Below are positions 11,358 to 22,777 of a DNA stretch of 64,000 bases, piece after piece. The stretch spans positions 10,253,948 through 10,317,947 of the forward strand of contig CM055114.1 of NCBI GenBank assembly GCA_029204225.1. Reading direction: 5' to 3'. The translations under genes and the position numbers were made by a program. The notes under the pieces are model-generated. The model ran no database searches. It was given only the letters and a program-made list of their open reading frames with translations, and had not been told where the DNA came from. Every line of letters starts with the position of its first letter. The stretch's first letter is position 1. This DNA is from Diphasiastrum complanatum. Lineage: Eukaryota; Streptophyta; Lycopodiopsida; Lycopodiales; Lycopodiaceae.

Positions 11358-12462
11358 CTGTCGGAAAGAGGTGTGTAATAGAAACTATCTTCCTCTTTTT
11401 CTATGCATGACTACGCCTATCAAAAATTGAACAAAGCAGTAGTGATAAAATTCATGTTCAATCTTTAGCAACTAACTTTCAAATCCCTAGATACTAAGTG
11501 ATTGCGTAGCCAAACATAAAGCATCGAAAAACATCAGACAAATAATTTGTCGCGAATCACTAGACAAATAATTAGTCATGAATCAAAAGACAAATAATTA
11601 GTCGCGAAGAACTACAGAAATGCATACATTCTAAGACGAAGCTGAACACAATAACAGATAGTATTGATTCAGTATAAAACCGAAACAGAAGTAAATGAGT
11701 ACAATAAGTTGCGGATCAAAGCCGCATACTCTATGCTATTTCAAAACGGCTAAAATGAAAGTATGAATTAAGCACAACGCTGATAAGTAGTGGCGCAATA
11801 GCAATCTCTAAAACAACTCTAAAAACTGAGCTAGAATGCTTAGGAGTGTTCAAGCTCGCAAGCTTGAGAGAGAGAGCTAACTATTCAAATGCATCCCGAT
11901 CTTCTGAACTTTTTCTTGAATTTGAAAACTTTATTAATATGAACATCTATATATACTAAGCAATTAGGTCATCAAATGTGATCATTAGTTGGCTGGTGTC
12001 CGTTGGCATCCATACAATTTCTTCTCAATGACTGTTGATAAGCGATGGAAATTGGCCGTAAATAGTCTGTCTGCATAAATGAACCAAAACTGTCACTTTG
12101 CAGAAATGAACTAAAACTGCCACAGACGAAGGTGCCGCAAAAAGATGACAGTGTCGGCATCTTGCGAAAAACTCGACAGTGCCCTTAAATCTCATTTACG
12201 GTAGCCCCACACTTTTCTAGAGTCATTTTCTTAACATTTTAGGCACTTTGAAAAAGCGAAAAATGCGACTCTTTTATTTACTCACAATTCTTGACAGGCA
12301 AAAAATGTGATATTGTTGTCAAAGTCCGTGTATTTCTATAGACTGTGTAAAAACACTTGTAAATCTACAGACTGTGTAAAAACACGAGAAAATTTGCAGA
12401 ACTGGATAAACAATGGATGAAAATTTAAATCGATTAGTCGGTTAGTAAGGAGGAAAATAATC
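11358..12462 (-). repeat. Copia LTR, minus orientation
   Basis: Lies directly downstream (minus sense) of a copia RNase H tail. The part at 11400-11640, with repeated motifs of the type gacaaataattagtcgcga, is related by reverse complement to the LTR at 56300-56690, which ends at a primer site. The left edge is cut by the Gag fragment; the right edge follows a polypurine agtgggagcg. Ends are approximate. Confidence 0.55.
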
Positions 12463-12715
12463 CAACGCTCCCACTTAATCTGAATCCTTGAATGCCTTGG
12501 CCTTCAAACTTAGTTCTACATAGAATCTTCTGTGTGCTTCCAAACTTAATACTTTGGTAAAAATATCTGCTGTCATATCTTGCATTCTACATTACTACAG
12601 TCTGACCTCTTCATTGAGAACTTTGCTAGTGACGAAATGATACTTCAGTTCAATGTGCTTACTCCTAGAATGAAATCTAAGGTTGGCTGATAAAGCAATG
12701 TTCACAAAATAATGT
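12463..12715 (-). pseudogene. Copia RNase H C-terminal relic
   Basis: The minus strand reads VNIALSANLRFHSRSKHIEL, KYHFV, then MTADIFTKVLSLEAHRRFY, the end of copia RNase H (usual SKHI-x-x-x-YHF and ADI-x-TK motifs). Stops interrupt it near the middle. It is followed by a polypurine stretch and the LTR above. Confidence 0.75.
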
Positions 12716-13158
12716 CGTCGGGGCATCATTAGGGGATATATGGGCTCAAAATGAGCCCTTTAAAAAATTTCACTTTAGAGAGAGGTTACATAGAGAGAGA
12801 ATGCAAACCAATAACTTCTGGTCGCCGTTTTTCGAGTTTTTCACCTTGCCCGACGTTTAACTAGTATGGTTAACTTCATACAATAGTTAGTTAAGCACGA
12901 GATGTAATAACTTCTCTTCATGCTCGTTCCAAAATTCGGGACTAGAGCATTAAGACTGAAAATCTTAGTGTGCTCAATGCAAAAACTGAAGCGGACGTGG
13001 CAGAACTTTTGAAATCACTATATGCTTATAGTGAAATATGAGGCAGGACAATTTTTCAATGCGACATAAACATTACAAAAGTAAGGTATGCTAGATCCAA
13101 TCATATTGATTTACTGTAGTTTGATGCATTTACATGATTGTAGCTTTTAACATTGGCA
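12716..13158. other. No gene recognised
   Basis: AT-rich sequence with a short palindrome (gggctcaaaatgagccc, about 12748). No coding or repeat signature that I can name. Confidence 0.4.
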
Positions 13159-15152
13159 ATGTCCCATTTGCATGTTGCTCTTCCGATGGAATGCACTCCA
13201 ATTATTAAAAATGTGAAAGTTGTAGAGAATGCTGCTGCAATAGTTAGAGAATTGAGAATGAATAATCATATGAATATAGATTTGTGGGTGGATGGATCAA
13301 TTTATCCTAATGATTGAGCTATCAATTTGTGTCCAGATTTTAAGTCCGTAACTCATCTTCTCAGATATGTATGTGAAGGAAATAGCGGATTACTTAGATA
13401 TTGTCAAAGGTTGCGTGATATTGGAATGCATAGCATATCTTGTCTTAATCAACAATTACAGTTTGCTAATCAACAATTGCAACGTGCAAATCAGCAATTG
13501 TTTCATTATGTGCAACACACTAGTGCTGAAAACAATGCACTCAAGAATGCTATGTTAGAGTTGAATGCTACAGTCACTACTCTTCGGGGATCAAACCAAG
13601 AAATGTTAGAATCCATGGAAAAGTTGCAACCCGAGCGTTTAAAATCTGTTGTTGATATAAAAGTTATCAATAAGACAATGATGAAGAGGAAAAGAAAGAG
13701 AATACTGATGAAGAATATTGATGACTTATATACACATAGCGGCAATTAGAAAAAAAGATTCGAGCATTCAAGGATGTTGTCATATAAACTGTCTATTTGA
13801 TTTGTATATGTCATTTAAGTTTAATTTGCACTTGATAACATAGATTATTTATTTATTGAACATAATTTGAGTTTTGTATGTTTGTTGTAGATCATATTTG
13901 GTGGCAAAGAACTATTTAACAGATCGTTCATCCATATGATCATCTTTAAGTCATGTTATACCAAAAAAGTCAGCAAAGGAAATGATAAAAAATGTCCGGC
14001 TTGAAAAAATGAAAAATGAAATTGTAGAGACTGTGATGTATCGGGTATTACAAGAAATGCTTATTCTACTTTTTCCAGAATAGTTAAAGAAGCTTTTTCC
14101 CAAGTGATGGTGAAGAAAATTCATCTTCCGCGTCCATATCGTTTAAGATTAGCAAGAAATTATTATAATGACGGAATGTTCAAAGTAGTTGGCCAACCAC
14201 TTCATATAACTGAATCATACAAATCAGAATATGGTGAGCTCAATTACAACGATTGTAATAATATTTTCCTTGATATTGAAAATGTTCTAAAATACATTAT
14301 TCGATTCTATAACTAGGCGAACATCAAGTAAATGGAAAGATCATTATTGTAATAAAATTGGATGAATCTGAAATCATCAAGGGTCAAAAGTTGGAACGAG
14401 TGAGTGTCACTTTGATGAACAAAATTTCATATACAAATGATCAAACGTTTAGTGTTCAATCGAAAAATCACATATGGTGGTTGGTGGCATTTCAAGTATA
14501 CATTTCAATTTTCATTTATAATATCATCATTAACAATTCATACCTTACCAATTTTTATTGACATGTCATGCATTACTTGCTTCTCTACAGGTCTTGAAAG
14601 AGGACCATAAAATACTTTCATGGAGAGGACACAATTCAAGAAATAAATATTTAGTTCAACCTTTTCAGTGGTTTTATAGAAGAGCACAATTTAGATATCA
14701 AGCTAAAAACTCGCCAAGTATTACGATATTTTGAAGACATTCAAATTTATAACAAAAGAGAGATCCTTGTAATATATCAAAAATCTATTACACTTTTGTT
14801 GAAATTAATTGTGGTCGTTATCATCGACTAATCATTTTGATGAAAGATGGATATTTGATTTGATTTCATTGACAAGCCTCTGAATATCTCAAAGTAATTA
14901 TCAATGTGATCCGAGAAGCAACCTTCCTACGATCCGCTTTTACTCACGCGCGTCCACCCGCTACCAACTATTGGTTAGGTTTAGTTCAGGTATCGGTTCG
15001 ACGCGTTGAATTTTTCATATGAATTTTGATTTCACATTGATTCTTATAAATTTATTGTTTTTTCATTGCAGTGATCATTGGAGCTTATATGTGTTGTCCT
15101 TATACGTCAATGATGAGGGCGTGTGTCATTCAGTTTGTTTAAAGATGAACTC

Positions 15153-15207
<55 letters not shown>

Positions 15208-15797
15208 TGCCAGGATTCATATCCAAAAAATACTGGAACTCTTTCCATTACCAAATGCAATAGCATATACAAAACTGAAAATTGTTGATGCAGAGGTAAA
15301 AATTATCAATATCGGTTTGACACGCCCTTGTAGTTATTGTTTGGTTTCTTTTCAAATCGTGCGCACTGATCCGATATTCAAACAATATTTTTCAGATATC
15401 GGTTTGACACGCACTTGTTTCTGTTGTAGATTTTATTATAACATCTTGCGCGTTGATCCGATATCTCATAATGTTAAAATTTTGATACTGCAGTCCTCCC
15501 AGCAGGTTGATTCTGTAAGTTGTGGTTAGTATACGATATGCAATGCCAAACACTTTTTTAATTGGCTTGCACTACATGATGGACTTCCTAATCTGGAAGA
15601 GGTAATCTTGGATTAATAATATTTAATTGTGTTTATTTTTGTTTTTTTTTCATAATCAAATTGCCAATAACTAATATTTGATTAATAACATTTAACTGTG
15701 TTTATGTTTTTTCCAGTTTAAATGCCCAAAGGTCTCCCCAATGGAGATAATGCACTTCAGACAAGAGACCATAAAGCTTGTAATCGAAAATTCATAA
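13159..15797 (+). pseudogene. Decayed multi-exon gene with ULP1/C48-type protease domain
   Basis: The first block (13159-13749) starts at MSHLHVALPMECTP and contains a Q/N-rich coiled coil (NQQLQFANQQLQRANQQLF). Later exons: 14104-14316 (LPRPYRLRLARNYYNDGMF), 14358-14495 joined in phase to 14591-14733 (WWLVAFQ then VLKEDHKILSWRGH), 15072 onward (DHWSLYVLSLYVNDEG), 15494-15601 (QQVDSVSCG, then YTICNAKHFFNWLALHDG) and 15717-15797 (MEIMHFRQETIKLVIENS, stop). His-Trp followed later by Q-x-D-S-x-S-C-G is the C48 deSUMOylase-like catalytic layout. KMNSI (15148-15162) stands where the catalytic Asp-Ser usually is, with Asn for Asp, and a (CA)n array follows it. Stops at 13315, after 13746, several in 13890-14105, and at 15527 make it a relic. 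Plant ULP1-like domains are often carried by transposons, so it may not be a host deSUMOylase. Confidence 0.6.
15156..15203. repeat. (CA)n microsatellite inside the protease exon
   Basis: About 24 AC units starting right after the codons for MNSI of the ULP1-like exon, read as a His-Thr run in that frame. Confidence 0.95.
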
Positions 15798-16083
15798 TTG
15801 CAGTGGCAGAGTGTTTTCCACCCAAGCTATTTCCAATTGGAGAAATGGATTTAGAGATCATAGATAGTTGATACTAATAAAAAATTTGTCTCACTTGATG
15901 TGGATGAGACACATGTACAGAAAATTTTAATAGAAATATATTTACAGTTTTCTATGGTTGTTCTTACTTGTTTGTTTTCCTATTATTAATTCAGGTTATG
16001 ATTCATTCATTTTCGATTTCTACGGTTTTCCAACATGTTTGTTTTTCATAGCCTTGGTCTACCTTACCTTTACCATGGTTTTT

Positions 16084-16209
16084 TTTGGATAAGTTCAGAA
16101 TGATGATCTGATCAAACCTTCGCCACAACCAATCCAAACATGCGACGTTAGTTCACTAAGATTGGTTGTTGTAAAGCTTTGATCAGATCATCATCTGAAC
16201 TTATCCAAA
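16084..16209. repeat. 126-nt imperfect hairpin (pri-miRNA-like or foldback)
   Basis: 16084-16116 pairs with 16178-16209 with a single bulged A, and an inner block 16123-16134 pairs with 16160-16171 (11 of 12). The terminal loop is about 25 nt. The geometry is that of a plant pri-miRNA stem or a small foldback transposon. It lies between the ULP1-like gene's last exon and a duplicate of that exon. Confidence 0.85.
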
Positions 16210-16321
16210 GATGCCAAGACAAGGACAATACAGACCAAGGAAATGAAGACAAAAAATACAACCGATATATACGAGACTTCAACAAGGGCAAGCGTCGATT
16301 CGATACCTGATTGTAGTGGTC

Positions 16322-16475
16322 ACTGCAGCTCAAGTGACTAAAGATCTCTCCAATAGAGATAATGCATTTCCTGCAGGAGACAATGAATCTTGTTATCGAA
16401 AACTCATATTATCCAGTTGCAATTACATTGTGTTTTGCACCATGGAAATGGAGATCATAGAAATGAAAGAGCCTC
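16322..16475 (+). pseudogene. Duplicate of the last exon of the ULP1-like gene
   Basis: Matches 15717-15860 with many substitutions: shared blocks include ctccaatagagataatgca and ttatcgaaaactcata (compare ctccccaatggagataatgc and tgtaatcgaaaattcataa). The original open frame is not kept. The duplication also includes sequence past the stop (agaaatgga, gatcatagat). Confidence 0.65.
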
Positions 16476-16559
16476 ATAGAAAAAGTGGTTCATATTTTTT
16501 CAAAAATGATGTATACAAAAAATTGTATTACATAACAAAATTTCATAGTTTATAATCTA

Positions 16560-17265
16560 TGGATCTTCAATTTCGATGGGTGCTCCAATATCTTTGCATT
16601 TTATATGCTCTTCTTGCCTTACTCTTACCTGCACAAGAGAAATTGTTTTAGTTAATATATTTTATGAAACTGATTTACTTAGAGATAGAGAAAAAGAAAT
16701 ATTTTCATATGGCATAACGTACCTTTACACCATTCAATCGAAATTGATAGTACTGAGGTAGATCGAACCATGTCTAGTTTAGATCGAATGTGATTGAGAC
16801 ACCAATCTTCCTTGACCTCAACCATTGCAAGAATGTTGTCATTTCTTTTCATTGTTATTTGAAGTTGTCTGGTTATAGGTCCCGAAACAGATAAGGCCTC
16901 AAAAGGTGAATTCTACCCTTCATTTCAGGGGTTTTTCCTTCAAGTTTTAGGATGGGTCCGTTGTTCACGACTAACATAGGACTTGATGCAAAATGATATT
17001 GTTGTAGCTACAAAGACTGGCTTTTAAGTGTAGTACCACAGCGAGGTGTAAGTACATGCCCTTAGGCGGATAGGAGCTTTAAACACCAAGACTACCCATA
17101 GCCTTGGTGATGGAGGTATTCAACAGTGTGTCAGTGCTTGAGTATAATTATGATGCTTTGACTCACATATAACGTCCAAAATGGCTATGCTCAGGGAAAA
17201 CCTCTAGACTGGTCATCAATGGTCAAAATGTCGGTTATGCACCTAGCACCACTAAATTCGATTTT
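16560..17265. other. No gene recognised
   Basis: Small frames only (for example 16576-16761 +) with no known motif. Confidence 0.4.
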
Positions 17266-17269
17266 TGGT

Positions 17270-17525
17270 TGATAAAATGCTACATGGGCTTGAAACTATT
17301 TTGTTGCCTACGGTGTGCTCATGAGGTGCAAGTTATACACACCGCCTTGTTTGATAAGCAGTGGTATTTTAGTCGACCGTCAGGCCTAGGTATTTCGCTA
17401 GGCAGTTTCACGACGGGTGTGGGTGTGACTAGTATGACTCTTAACCAAGGTAGTGTATTTCAACCGCGGATGGTGGACTACCCGCTTTCGTGTTTCAAAG
17501 AGATCGGGTCCATTAACTCAATCAA
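17270..17525 (+). repeat. Diverged fragment of the outer-element LTR
   Basis: Shares successive blocks with the LTR at 49815-51437 (about 50155-50370): tacatgggcttgaaac, gcaagttatacacaccg, cctaggtatttcgctag, then gggtgtgactagt and a block ending in ggatggtggac. It is an old solo fragment of the Ty3-like family that nests at 32.8-51.4 kb. Confidence 0.75.
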
Positions 17526-18170
17526 TGTGTCACAAATTCATTGCAAAATACAGATTTATAACAACAACTAGTTTTTGAAGCTAGGTAGATAATGCAAAAA
17601 GATAGCTTAGCCTTCAAAACCGAAAAAATTGTGAAAATAAATACTGTGAGCACTTTATTGCCATAGGCACACTGATTTACGAAAAAAAAGAATCCTATCA
17701 CAGATTAGTTTAGCATAGGATGATTTTGTTCCCTATAGTATGAAAACAACTCATGTGTGCATGAACATATTGATAAAGATTCACAACATATGCGACTAAC
17801 AATGAAATGATCAATTTCCAACAAGGGTTTTCAAAAAATTGACAACAATAAAATTGAAGTTACCTCATGTGACAGGGGAAGCCGGCGTGCCGCAAGAGCT
17901 TGCTAGACATGAATGCTGATAACTAATTTGAGGTAGCCTTTTATCTTTAGAACAATCAATTTAATTTGCCATTTCCAACACATGGAGAGACAACGCGATT
18001 AAAGAGTGGGCAACTGGTAGAACTTTCGGCACGTTGTTGTAAGAGGGTAGGACTCCTATTAAACTCCACAGGTCCAAGCAGAGGCTGGCCGTAGGGAGGT
18101 GCTCGTCACAGTAGGCGGCGGATGGGGAAGTGAAACCGCAGACCAATGAGGGCTTGAAGACCGTAGAGGA
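17526..18170. other. No gene recognised
   Basis: AT-rich, then a GC-richer patch at 18020-18170 with overlapping minus-strand frames that lack known motifs. The last bases (gtagaggaggag) look like a copia polypurine tract for the LTR that follows. Confidence 0.35.
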
Positions 18171-18174
18171 GGAG

Positions 18175-18420
18175 TGTTAGAACTTACACAAGCTAGTTTG
18201 TAGATTCCACTTGGAAATTGTGATTTGGCCATGTGTCTCACACGTGCCAACTAGGTTAGGATCTTTTCAATAATGATTATTCTAAGCCTAACATTGTTGT
18301 GACACCTTTGGAATGAGGCCATGTTGGAAATGGTGAACTCATGCAACCATTTTCCTGCATTCCCCAGTATCAACATATCAGGACACATCGACAACAAACT
18401 ATTAGGACCCAACCAAAGCC
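18175..18420 (+). repeat. Copia LTR fragment related to the 41-kb element
   Basis: Starts tgttagaacttacacaagct after polypurine gtagaggaggag, the same layout as 46581-46600. It keeps the order tagttt, gtgatttggc, cacacgtgcca, then cctttggaatgag found in the 41140 LTR. Diverged; the right end cannot be fixed. Confidence 0.55.
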
Positions 18421-19220
18421 TCAACAAAGACGAAGAACATAAGACATAGTCGGGCAAGGCCGGATGTGATAGTTAAACTATCATGCCCAACTCAAAAACT
18501 AATGTTACAGAGAATTAGCCGTACCAATGTTTTAGCCTAAACCTCTCTTGTAACGATTAGTTAAACTATTTTGTAATCTCACTTGGTGAGACATAAGAAT
18601 TTTGAATAGCATATCATTTGTTCAATCATCATTCAAGTGATCAATACGCAGAAAATATCTGTGCGATAGAATTGTAAGAGGAGCGTCAGGCCGCCAACGA
18701 GCGAGACACTGTTGACTCACTTTGCAATCCAAACACAAATACAAAATACATTCTATTTTTCCATCTCTAATTATTGCGTTACATCTGATTGATTGATTGA
18801 TTACTACAGTGTTAGTGATCCATAGCCACATATCTAGGTCCTGCAAATTGAATGCATAGTGTAGTGCACGTCTGCCAAGAATAGGCGCACACGGCTGAGC
18901 ACCAAACGCTTCAGCTAAGCATCACACACACAAACAACAAACCGAGGAAAACCATTCCCGGACATGGTATGGGAGCAGATTCAATAGATAACACAATATG
19001 GCTACTACAATTCAGACTAGGATTACAATCAATCATTAGAGAAAATTTGGCCTTGGAAAGAGCCCTATAAGGATTGCCACGTAGGATGACAATTTTTTGG
19101 CAATGTAAAATACTAAAATAAATTTTTTTTTGCCCGCAATCCTGCCCACACAGTCTTTGATGATTACTATTATGTGCGTAGTACAGTCTGTGATTGAAAA
19201 AAATCATAAATTTTGAACGA

Positions 19221-19560
19221 CAGCTCGGATTGAGACAATTACGGTGCCATTAGAAAGCCCTCGACAAGAGCTTTTCAACGACACCCAACATGACCCAGTT
19301 TTCCAAGCTACAGTGAAGAAGTTATGGCTAGTCAAAGTTTTTGGTCGGTCAACTCTTGGTCAACCCGATATCTCTTTCAAGCGGTCAAACCGGTCAACTG
19401 CGCTTGAAAGAGATATTGGGTTGACCAAGAGTTGATCGACCAAAAGTTTGACTGGCCATAACTTCTTCACTGTAGCTTGGAACTAGGTGATGTTGGGTGT
19501 CATTGAAAAGCTCTCGTTGAGGGCTTTCTAATGGCACTGTAATCGTCTCAATCCGAGTTG
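19221..19560. repeat. Long foldback: arms of about 160 nt, 17-nt loop
   Basis: 19221-19383 is complementary to 19401-19560 over nearly its whole length, with scattered mismatches. The arms share atggcattag/ctaatggc, ttcttcactgtagctt and ggttgaccaagagttg blocks with their reverse complements. The loop is gtcaaaccggtcaactg. The arms carry no ORF. It could be a foldback transposon, or a young hairpin locus whose transcript would be cut into small RNAs. Confidence 0.92.
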
Positions 19561-19639
19561 CCATTCGGGTGAAGGGACTGGTTAGTGACTGATCTCACAA
19601 AAGAAAAGCCTCCAAAGGGAGACCCAAGGAGAGCAGAAT

Positions 19640-20865
19640 GAATTAGAAAGGATGAATGCACAATGGCGATTATCAAAGAAATCCTCATGCAGATTGAAGA
19701 CTATAAAAGCATCCATGAAGCTTGGGAAAAGCTACAACAGAAGTATGAAGCCGCTTCGGTGATGCATCTTCACAATCAACTATAGAGTCTGCAATGGGAC
19801 GACAATGAGCTGGATCAGCATGTTGAGAAGATCAGAACGATTTTTTCTAAATCTAGACAGGAGCACCAGATCCCAGCACCTCAGTAGCTTATGTACTTCA
19901 AAAAATCTCTACCTTCTTTCTACGAACCTTTGAAAATGCTCATCCTGAGCTTGCCTAAGATGACGTTTGATAGAGCAATCAGTCTTGTGGTAGATGAAAG
20001 ATTGATGAGAGACAAAGGAGAGACAAGCAATGACCAAGAGCTTCAAAACAAAGGGAAAGAAAAAAATACAAAACAAGCCCAAGGCTCAATCAAAGCCATT
20101 GACGAGAGGCAACAACAACAACAAAGACAATTCTAATTATCACAAACCAGGACACACAACCAACAACCCGACGATACCTTGCATGCACTACAAGAAGAAA
20201 GGGCATTCTGCATATGAATGCTATCACAACCCAAAAGGGAAGCACAAAGCCGAGAAAGCAAATGTTGTAGAATTATCGAAGAACGCTGAGAAGGGCGACA
20301 ATGCTTTCACGAATATCGATGAAGCATCAACCAACTACACTGAGACTCGACAATGCAAGAGCAGTGATACTAGGTGATGGAAGCAAACACGATGTCGAAG
20401 GCATTGGCACTCTACATCTACGTACACTGTCCGAGAACTGCAAGGAGCACTTTACGTGCCAACACTCAGAAGAGACTTGTTCTCTGTGTCGAGAATCGCC
20501 GATCTTGGTGTATGAGTCCTGTTTGACGAGAATGTACGCCGAATAATCGAGCAAAAATCAAGTAAGCTACTGACTGTCGGATCAAGACAGGGAAATTTTT
20601 ATCAAGCAAAGATCGTCAGCAGACATGATAGCATATTAAATGCATCAGAGAACGAAAATCATCTCTGGCACAGAAGGTGTATCATCAGAATATGAGATGT
20701 TTGTACGACATGAGCAAAAAAGATATTGTCACAGGTCTAAAGATAACAAGACCAGACACCAACTTATGCGAAGCCTATCAGAAGGGCAAACAACATCGAA
20801 GTCCATTTGTGCACAAAGAAAGAAGAGCCAAGGATATTCTTGAGCTCTTTCACTCAAATGTATGA
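19640..20865 (+). pseudogene. Ty1/copia gag to pre-integrase relic
   Basis: Gag parts: IEDYKSIHEAWEKLQQKYEA, LDQHVEKIRTIF, FYEPLKMLILSLPKMTF. A degenerate zinc knuckle reads CMHYKKKGHSAYEC, its second Cys replaced by Tyr. After several frame changes come VILGDGSKHDVEGIGTL (copia protease flank) and LWHRR with MSKKDIVTGL (GAG-pre-integrase). The catalytic DSGA motif is missing, probably deleted near 20340. Ends at the stop at 20863. Confidence 0.75.
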
Positions 20866-20875
20866 AAGTCGACTC

Positions 20876-20876
<1 letters not shown>

Positions 20877-20908
<32 letters not shown>
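20877..20908. repeat. (GA)n microsatellite
   Basis: Sixteen GA units directly after the copia relic. Confidence 0.9.
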
Positions 20909-20911
<3 letters not shown>

Positions 20912-21211
20912 AGGTTGTCATGGATAAAAGAAGATTCTTGAATGTTGATTGGTCTTCAATGACAGGCAGATGAAGGGCATAGCTGAAGGGTGACGGGCAC
21001 TTTTCTAGAACTTTCTAAAAAAAGAGTAAAGAGAAAAATCTAGAAGTTTCGTAGAGAGAGAACATGATATATATATGGGTGGAGAAAGAGAGCGCGCATA
21101 GGAGCCAGCGTGATCAAGGTGAGGGAGAGGCTTTTTCAAAAAAAATTAGGGCTTTTTTAGGGTTACACTTTTTTTAGGGTTTTAGAATAAGAAATAACCA
21201 TAATGTGAGGT

Positions 21212-21214
<3 letters not shown>

Positions 21215-21275
<61 letters not shown>
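21215..21275. repeat. (GA)n microsatellite
   Basis: About 30 GA units in the same strand sense as those near 7.2-7.8 kb. Confidence 0.95.
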
Positions 21276-21280
<5 letters not shown>

Positions 21281-22770
21281 GTTTCCTTAGATAGGGGACA
21301 CTCAAATGTCATTGTATGACACAAAAAGGCATTGCTCAATAAGTAATGAGCATATGTGACTTTTTCTGCCCAATTTTATACTCCTTACAAATGACTAATC
21401 ATAATTTATAAACTAATAATCTCATCGTAGAAGAGGAGAAAAAGTAAGGAAATTTTCTTTTCCAGATACAGATTCTGTTTTTATTCTTCGCAGAGGTAAT
21501 GATACGTGGGGTGTTCCTGTATGCATGATGTACCTCTGTTAGTCCAATGGGACATGAGAGTTATAGAAGGTGGGTCAGTGGGTGATGAGTGATGGTGGAC
21601 ACTGGAAAAGTCCAGCAAACCGGCGGCGCTTCCATGCCAGGAGCAACTAGCATAAGTCCATAACTGCTCTAGCTGCAACAAGAGCAAAAAGCACATAGTC
21701 CGCATAAAACAATCCAATGCAAATCCGTCAGTGTATCTTTTCAGCAAAAGCGAATCGGACAGCCGTGCATTCACAGCGCCGCGCAGTCCCCAGGGATAAT
21801 TCACAGCGCCGCGCAGTCCTCAGACTCCTCAGGGATTCACGCAATTGAGCTTACGAAGTTCGAACCCAGTTTCCAGTGTCCACGAATCAACAAGATTCAA
21901 GAAGATCGTGACTCGTGAGTTGGGACTATTCCATTCATGAATGATAATCATGATGATGATGATGTTAGTGGAATCATTGAACGATCGTAACAGCGTGCCA
22001 AGGGTTTTGTTGATTCAAAATAAGCAAGGACAGTAGACAAGGGGAGCAGCTGTTGGTTTAACAACCTATTGGGCTTTATTGAAAAGCGTGCAATAGATAG
22101 AACAAAATCAATAAATTTCTCAGGAATTCATGTCATTGTTTCGCTGTGGACTTCCTAGACTAGAGGTAGACCACACACATTACACTGTTATAGTGAGTGA
22201 AATTATCGAACCATCTCTGATGCACAAGGCTGCGACAAGCTATCAGTGTGCGGTGGATTATGGATAGTTGCAACAAGTGCACTTTTGGGCTGGAGTATTG
22301 AGTATTAAAATTGACAGGACCTCCACCGACGACTGGCGTTGCTTCGTACCGTGCTGGCTGCAGCTGAGGCTGATGCTGCAAACAAATGCGAGATAGACCT
22401 CAGATCTTGACGTACGTTCAGAGAAGTATATGTGGGCAATCCCCGGTTGCATTGGCTGCTGCTGCTGTAGCGCCTGCATGTCATAAGAAGTGTGTGTGCT
22501 GGATGTCGTATGCCAGTGCACTTGCAGTGTCATACAACCCAGACTCAAATCGGTGATATAAAAAAGTTGACACAAACTTGCATGCTGATTTTCGTTTTTT
22601 TACTATGTGAGTGAGCTGTTATAAACTTATTATTATAGTCCACCGTCCAAGCTAGGCTCATGCACTTAAAGCTCAGGAGAAGTCATAACTTAGAACTTTG
22701 AGCTTTTGTATAAACTATGCTACTAGTGCCTTGTAAGTGGTTTTAAAATAAAGTAATGATACATCTTGCC
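21276..22770. other. No gene supported
   Basis: A 20-bp duplication (attcacagcgccgcgcagtc) lies at about 21769-21820. Minus-strand frames at 21481-21804 and 22160-22575 are open, but no family is recognisable and codon content is unremarkable. Confidence 0.4.
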
Positions 22771-22777
22771 AAAATTA

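Noticed and set aside
22258-22575. Minus-strand Gln-rich frame that seemed to be two exons with a splice donor gtacgt and acceptor tttgcag
   Set aside because: The implied intron would be only about 41 nt, shorter than plant introns normally are, and no family is recognisable.
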